Shown here: piece by piece, positions 58,800 to 64,000 of the stretch
Layout of the letters: each line of letters starts with the position of its first letter
Numbering within the stretch: position 1 is the stretch's first letter
From: Symsagittifera roscoffensis
Lineage: Eukaryota > Xenacoelomorpha > Acoela > Convolutidae
NCBI RefSeq assembly: GCF_963678635.1
Contig: NC_087067.1
Span: 32,278,401 to 32,342,400, forward strand
Direction: 5' to 3'
DNA: 64,000 bases
Position numbers and translations under genes: made by a program
The notes under the pieces: model-generated
What the model was told of the DNA's origin: nothing
The model's database searches: none
What the model saw: only the letters and a program-made list of their open reading frames with translations

Positions 58800-60760
58800 G
58801 ATTCGGTTTTCGAAAAAACTATCTCAGCTTGGAGGTTGCTGTTTTCAGTTAATTCGTTTCAGACTGAAATGAATCTGTAAACTCAAAACTTTGGACAAAA
58901 ATAGGCAAAAACTTTCCAGCCTTGAAATTGGATCGAGTTCATTTTTCTCTGATGGTTGCTTTGAATGATTCTTAAATGTTGTTCTCGATAGAAAAGTTAA
59001 AACGTTGCGTCCATAGCGCATTAAGACTTTCATTTAATATATAAGATTGAAATATTTATATTTATTTCATGGACCGAATCAGTTTTTGAAAAAATTATCT
59101 CAGCATGGGGTTGCTTTTTTCAGTTAATTCATTTCAGACTGAAATGAATCTGTAAACGCAAAATTTTGGACAAAAATAGGCAAGTACTGTCCAGCCTTGA
59201 AATTGGATCGAGTTCGTTTTTCTCTGATGGTTGCTTTGAATGATTCTTAAACGTTGATCTCGATAGAAAAGTTAAAAAGTTGCGTCCATAGCGCATTAAG
59301 ACTTTCAATTAGTATATAAGATATAAGATTGAAATATTTATATTTATTTCATGGACCGAATCAGTTTTCGAAAAAACTATCTCAGCTTGGAGGTTGCTGT
59401 TTTCAGTTAATTCGTTTCAGACTGAAATGAATCTGTAAACTCAAAACTTTGGACAAAAATAGGCAAAAACTTTCCAGCCTTGAAATTGGATCGAGTTCAT
59501 TTTTCTCTGATGGTTGCTTTGAATGATTCTTAAATGTTGTTCTCGATAGAAAAGTTAAAACGTTGCGTCCATAGCGCATTAAGACTTTCATTTAATATAT
59601 AAGATTGAAATATTTATATTTATTTCATGGACCGAATCAGTTTTTGAAAAAATTATTTCAGCATGGGGTTGCTTTTTTCAGTTAATTCATTTCAGACTGA
59701 AATGAATCTATAAAAAACGCAAAATTTTGGACAAAAATAGGCAAGTACAGTCCAGCCTTGAAATTGGATCGAGTTCGTTTTTCTCTGATGGTTGCTTTGA
59801 ATGATTCTTAAACGTTGATCTCGATAGAAAAGTTAAAAAGTTGCGTCCATAGCGCATTAAGACTTTCAATTAGTATATAAGATCAAAGATTGAAATATTT
59901 ATATTTATTTCATGGACCGAATCAGTTTTCGAAAAAACTATCTCAGCTTGGAGGTTGCTGTTTTCAGTTAATTCGTTTCAGACTGAAATGAATCTGTAAA
60001 CTCAAAACTTTGGACAAAAATAGGCAAAAACTTTCCAGCCTTGAAATTGGATCGAGTTCATTTTTCTCTGATGGTTGCTTTGAATGATTCTTAAATATTG
60101 TTCTCGATAGAAAAGTTAAAACGTTGCGTCCATAGCGCATTAAGACTTTCATTTAATATATAAGATTGAAATAATTATATTTATTTCATGGACCGAATCA
60201 GTTTTTGAAAAAATTATCTCAGCATGGGGTTGCTTTTTTCAGTTAATTCATTTCAGACTGAAATGAATCTGTAAACGCAAAATTTTGGACAAAAATAGGC
60301 AAGTACTGTCCAGCCTTGAAATTGGATCGAGTTCGTTTTTCTCTGATGGTTGCTTTGAATGATTCTTAAACGTTGATCTCGATAGAAAAGTTAAAAAGTT
60401 GCGTTCATAGCGCATTAAGACTTTCAATTAGTATATAAGATATAAGATTGAAATATTTATATTTATTTCATGGACCGAATCAGTTTTCGAAAAAACTATC
60501 TCAGCTTGGAGGTTGCTGTTTTCAGTTAATTCGTTTCAGACTGAAATGAATCTGTAAACTCAAAACTTTGGACAAAAATAGGCAAAAACTTTCCAGCCTT
60601 GAAATTGGATCGAGTTCATTTTTCTCTGATGGTTGCTTTGAATGATTCTTAAATGTTGTTCTCGATAGAAAAGTTAAAACGTTGCGTCCATAGCGCATTA
60701 AGACTTTCATTTAATATATAAGATTGAAATATTTATATTTATTTCATGGACCGAATCAGT
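58800..60760. repeat. Sat280 dimeric stretch (~560 bp)
   Basis: Monomers with AAAAACTTTCCAGCC and TTAAATGTTGTTC (or TTAAATATTG) recur at 58845, 59403, 59964 and 60522, spacings of 558-561 bp, each alternating with a CATGGGGTTGCTTTTTTC monomer. Confidence 0.88.
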
Positions 60761-61859
60761 TTTTGAAAAAATTATCTCAGCATGGGGTTGCTTCTTTCAG
60801 TTAATTCATTTCAGACTGAAATGAATCTGTAAACGCAACATTTTGGACAAAAATAGGCAAGTACTGTCCAGCCTTGAAATTGGATCGAGTTCGTTTTTCT
60901 CTGATGGTTGCTTTGAATGATTCTTAAACGTTGTGCTCGATAGAAAAGTTAAAAACGTTGCGTCCACAGCGCATTAAGACTTTCAATTAGTATATAAGAT
61001 ATAAGATTGAAATATTTATATTAATTTCATGGACCGATTCGGTTTTCGAAAAAAGTATCTCAGCATGGAGGTCGCTGTTTTCAGTCAATTCGTTTCAGAC
61101 TGAAATGAATCTGTTAACTCAAAACTTTGGACAAAAATAGGCAAAAACTCTCCAGCCTTGAAACTGGATCGAGTTCATTTTTCTCTGATGGTTGCTTTGA
61201 ATGATTCTTAAACGTTGTTCTTGATAGAAAAGTTAAAACGTTGCGTCCATAGCGCATTAAGACTTTCATTTAATATATAAGATTGAATTATTTATATTTA
61301 TTTCATGGACCGAATCAGTTTTCGAAAAAATTATCTCAGCATGGAGGTTGCTGCTTTCAGTTAATTCGTTTCAGACTGAAATGAATCTGTAAACGCAAAA
61401 TTTTGGACAAAAATAGGCCAGTACTGTCCAGCCTTGAAATTGGATCGAGTTCGTTTTTCTCTGATGGTTGCTTTGAATGATTCTTAAACGTTGTGCTCGA
61501 TAGAAAAGTTAAAAAGGTTGCGTCCACAGCGCATTAAGACTTTCAATTAGTAGGTAGATATAAGATTGAAATATTTATATTTATTTCATGGACCGAATCG
61601 GTTTTCGAAAAAATTATCTCAGCTTGGAGGTTGCTGTTTTCAGTTAATTCGTTTCAGACTGAAATGAATCTGTAAGCTCAAAACTTTGGACAAAAATAGG
61701 CAAAAACTGTCCAGCCTTGAAATTGGATCGAGTTCATTTTTCTCTGACGGTTGCTTTGAAAGATTCTTTAACGTTGTTCTCGATAGAAAAGTTAAAACGT
61801 TGCGTCCATAGCGCATTAAGACTTTCATTTAATATATAAGATTGAATTATTTATATTTA

Positions 61860-63494
61860 TTTCATGGACCGAATCAGTTTTCGAAAAAATTATCTCAGCA
61901 TGAGGGTAGCTGTTTTCAATTAATTCGTTTCAGACTGAAATGAATCTGTAAACGCAAAATTTTGGACAAAAATAGGCAAGTACTGTCCAGCCTTGAAGTT
62001 GGATCGAGCTCATTTTTCTCTGATGGTTGCTTTGAATGATTCTTGAACATTGTGCTCGATAGAAAAGTTAAAACGTTGCGTCCAAAGCGCATTAAGACTT
62101 TCATTTAATATATAAGATTAAAATATTTTTATTTATTTCATGGACCGAATCGGTTTCCGAAAAAACTATCTCAGCATGGAGGTTGCTGTTTTCAGTTTAT
62201 TCGTTTCAGACTGAAATGAATCTGTAAACGCAACATTTTGGACAAAATAGGCAAGTACTGTCCAGCCTTGAAATTGGATCGAGTTCATTTTTCTCTGCTG
62301 GTTGCTTTGATTGATTCCTAAACGTTGTGCTCGATAGAAAAGTTAAAATGTTGCGACCATAGCGCATTAAGAATTTCAATTAATATATAAGATTGAAATA
62401 TTTATATTTATTTCATGGAACGAATCAGATTTCGAAAAAATTATCTCAGCATGGGGGTTGCTGTTTTCAGTTAATTCGTTTCAGACTGAAAAGAATCTGC
62501 AAACGCAAAATTTAGGACAAAAATAGGCAAGTACTGTCCAGCCTTGAAATTGGATCGAGTTCATTTTTCTCTGATGGTTGCTTTGAATGATTCTTAAACG
62601 TTCTCGATAGAAAAGTTAAAACGTTGCGTCCATAGCGCATTAATACTTTCATTTAATATATAAGATTGAAATATTTATATTTATTTCATGGACCGAATCG
62701 GTTTCCGAAAAAATTATCTCAGCATGGAGGTTGCTGTTTTCAGTGTATTCGTTTCAGACTGAAATGAATCTGCAAACGCAACATTTAGGACAAAATAGGC
62801 AAGTACTGTCCAGCCTTGAAATTGGATCGAGTTCATTTTTCTCTGCTGGTTGCTTTGATTGATTCCTAAACGTTGTGCTCGATAGAAAAGTTAAAATGTT
62901 GCGTCCATAGCGCATTAAGAATTTCATTTAATATATAAGATTGAAATATTTATATTTATTTCATGGACCGAATCAGTTTTCGAAAAAATTATCTCAGCAT
63001 GGGGGTTGCTGTTTTCAGTTAATTCGTTTCAGACTGAAAAGAATCTGCAAACGCAAAATTTAGGACAAAAATAGGCAAGTACTGTCCAGCCTTGAAATTG
63101 GATCGAGTTCATTTTTCTCTGATGGTTGCTTTGAATGATTCTTAAACGTTCTCGATAGAAAAGTTAAAACGTTGCGTCCATAGCGCATTAATACTTTCAT
63201 TTAATATATAAGATTGAAATATTTATATGTATTTCATGGACCGAATCGTTTTTCGAAAATAAAAATTTCTCAGAATGGAGGTTGCAGTTTCAATTTAATT
63301 CGTTTCAGACTGAAATGAACCTGTAAACGCACAATTTTGGACAAAAGTAGGCAAGTACTGTCCAGCCTTGAAATTGGATCGAGTTCATTTTTCTCTGCTG
63401 GTTGCTTTGAATGATTCCTAAACGTTGTGCTCGATAGAAAAGTTAAAATGTTGCGTCAATAGCGCATTAAGACTTTCATTTAATATAAAGATTT
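61860..63494. repeat. Diverged right edge of Sat280 array
   Basis: Monomers here carry many private changes (TTGATTGATTCCTAAACG, CTCTGCTGG, AATCTGCAAACG, CAACATTTAGGAC), and one (near 63250) has an insertion in TTCGAAAATAAAAATTTC. About 555 bp separates the paired similar monomers at 62400-62690 and 62950-63240. Divergent edge monomers are expected where unequal exchange is less frequent. Confidence 0.85.
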
Positions 63495-64000
63495 AGGTTA
63501 ACGCTACACAACCCAACATGTCAAGAATCTACTTTCAAGATGTCAGTAGCGTTCATGTTATTAATATCTTTCGCATTTGTGGATTCTTTCTGTAAGATTT
63601 GACCAAAGTTGAACAGTGCCATGGCATCTGACGTAAATTGCGATAATTTCATCAAAAATTGTTCAATTATTTATTTTAGGAGATAATTGACGAGCTCTTT
63701 TCAATGATTAGTCTTAATTTTTTTTCATTTAATTTGTTTTGGCTACAGAATTTTTTCTTGGCTTTGTTCTTGATTTGATGAGCATAATGTTTTGCCTACC
63801 AAATATATTTTCAGCATCCTCAGTATCGACTAAATTATGTCTATGAGAAAGCTCCATTTTGATTTGCAATTAGCGCTTGCGGAACACAATTAAATGTATA
63901 CATGCGCATTCCTTTAGAAGAATAAAAAATTCAAAATTTTTCATAGACTTTCCATTATGAACACTGGTTCCTTATTAACCGAGTTAAGTACATTTTAGGA
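63495..64000. other. Unique flank right of Sat280
   Basis: Non-satellite AT-rich sequence. Apart from the short signal-peptide-like frame at 63540 nothing is recognised. AATAAA at 63921 is a possible chance polyadenylation word. Confidence 0.6.
63540..63602 (+). other. Possible signal-peptide mini-exon (weak)
   Basis: An ATG at 63540 opens MSVAFMLLISFAFVDSFC, a short hydrophobic stretch resembling a signal peptide, which runs into TCT/GTAAGATT, a good splice donor at 63592, before a stop at 63600. The nearest acceptor-like site (TTATTTTAG at 63671-63679) would create an immediate stop, so if real the next exon lies beyond the window. It could equally be chance in AT-rich DNA. Confidence 0.2.

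Larger units (their letters stand above)
33157..63494. repeat. ~30-kb satellite array, ~280-bp monomer (Sat280)
   Basis: Roughly 108 tandem monomers. Each runs from GTTGCGTCCA(C/T)AGCGCATTAA through ATATAAGATTGAAATATTTA, ATTTCATGGACCGA, TTATCTCAGCAT/CTTGG, GTTTCAGACTGAAATGAATC, GGACAAAAATAGGCAAG, GAAATTGGATCGAGTTC, GGTTGCTTTGAATGATTC and GATAGAAAAGTTAAAA. Typical length is 276-284 bp. Two major monomer types alternate: ACCGATTCGGTTTTCG with CTTGGAGG or CATGGAGG, and ACCGAATCAGTTTTTG with CATGGGG. Higher-order periods include about 560, 733, 843, 1,320 and 1,403 bp in different stretches. A 62-codon minus-strand frame recurs in about thirty monomers simply because monomers are homogenised. The array follows directly on a truncated LINE and ends in unique DNA at 63494. 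Confidence 0.97.

Noticed and set aside
33813-62104. A 62-residue minus-strand open frame beginning MKVLMRYGRN in about thirty places
   Set aside because: It lies at the same position in each ~280-bp monomer and overlaps non-coding features; its repetition follows from satellite homogenisation. No family, promoter or codon-level constraint is apparent. A dN/dS test over monomers would settle it.
33157-63494. Regularly spaced repeats resembling a CRISPR array
   Set aside because: Units are about 280 bp with no unique spacers, in a eukaryotic setting. It is a satellite.

Overview
The window is eukaryotic, almost certainly from an AT-rich, repeat-laden invertebrate animal genome. Its only recognisable host gene is intron-containing and belongs to the animal ZFR (zinc finger RNA-binding protein / Zn72D) family. 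Almost everything else is transposon debris or satellite DNA. The sequence does not let me name the phylum.

Host gene: two in-frame coding exons of a ZFR homologue lie on the minus strand. The upstream exon (24709 down to 23993) encodes U1-type C2H2 fingers 1 and 2. The next exon (8297 down to 7797) encodes finger 3 and a charged linker. Both are flanked by good AG/GT splice sites and both are phase 0 to phase 0. They are separated by a 15.7 kb intron. The 5' exons (above 24709) and the DZF-domain exons (below 7797) are not visible, so both flanking introns are also large and repeat-filled.

Layout. 1-1638: a 167-bp-period satellite arranged as 502-bp trimers. 1639-6027: a broken Jockey/CR1-type LINE that starts in a 55-bp fold-back palindrome and is invaded by inverted pieces of the same satellite. 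6028-7796: AT-rich intron. 8298-23992: the ZFR intron, holding a MITE with about 45-bp inverted ends, a 383-bp tandem duplication, an RTE-type LINE 3' half, a seven-unit tandem array in which an RTE endonuclease fragment is joined to an opposite-strand tRNA-derived SINE-like block, an I/Ingi-type LINE with a 2A-like motif, and a further segmental duplication. 24710-26122: a microsatellite and an old divergent copy of the 167-bp satellite. 26123-31739: a Ty3/gypsy-type LTR retrotransposon on the minus strand with 208-bp LTRs, whose gag zinc-knuckle segment is inverted. 31740-33157: the 3' half of another LINE. 33157-63494: about 30 kb of an unrelated ~280-bp satellite with higher-order organisation, a short-monomer variant confined to one domain, and a perfect 10+1+10 dyad in most monomers. 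63495-64000: unique sequence with one weak signal-peptide-like ORF.

I do not see a new gene system. The observations most worth following are the ~280-bp satellite with its dyad and variant domain, the RTE/SINE composite array, the 167-bp satellite recurring in three separate contexts, the scrambled LTR element, and the possibility that these arrays lie inside introns of a conserved RNA-binding protein gene.
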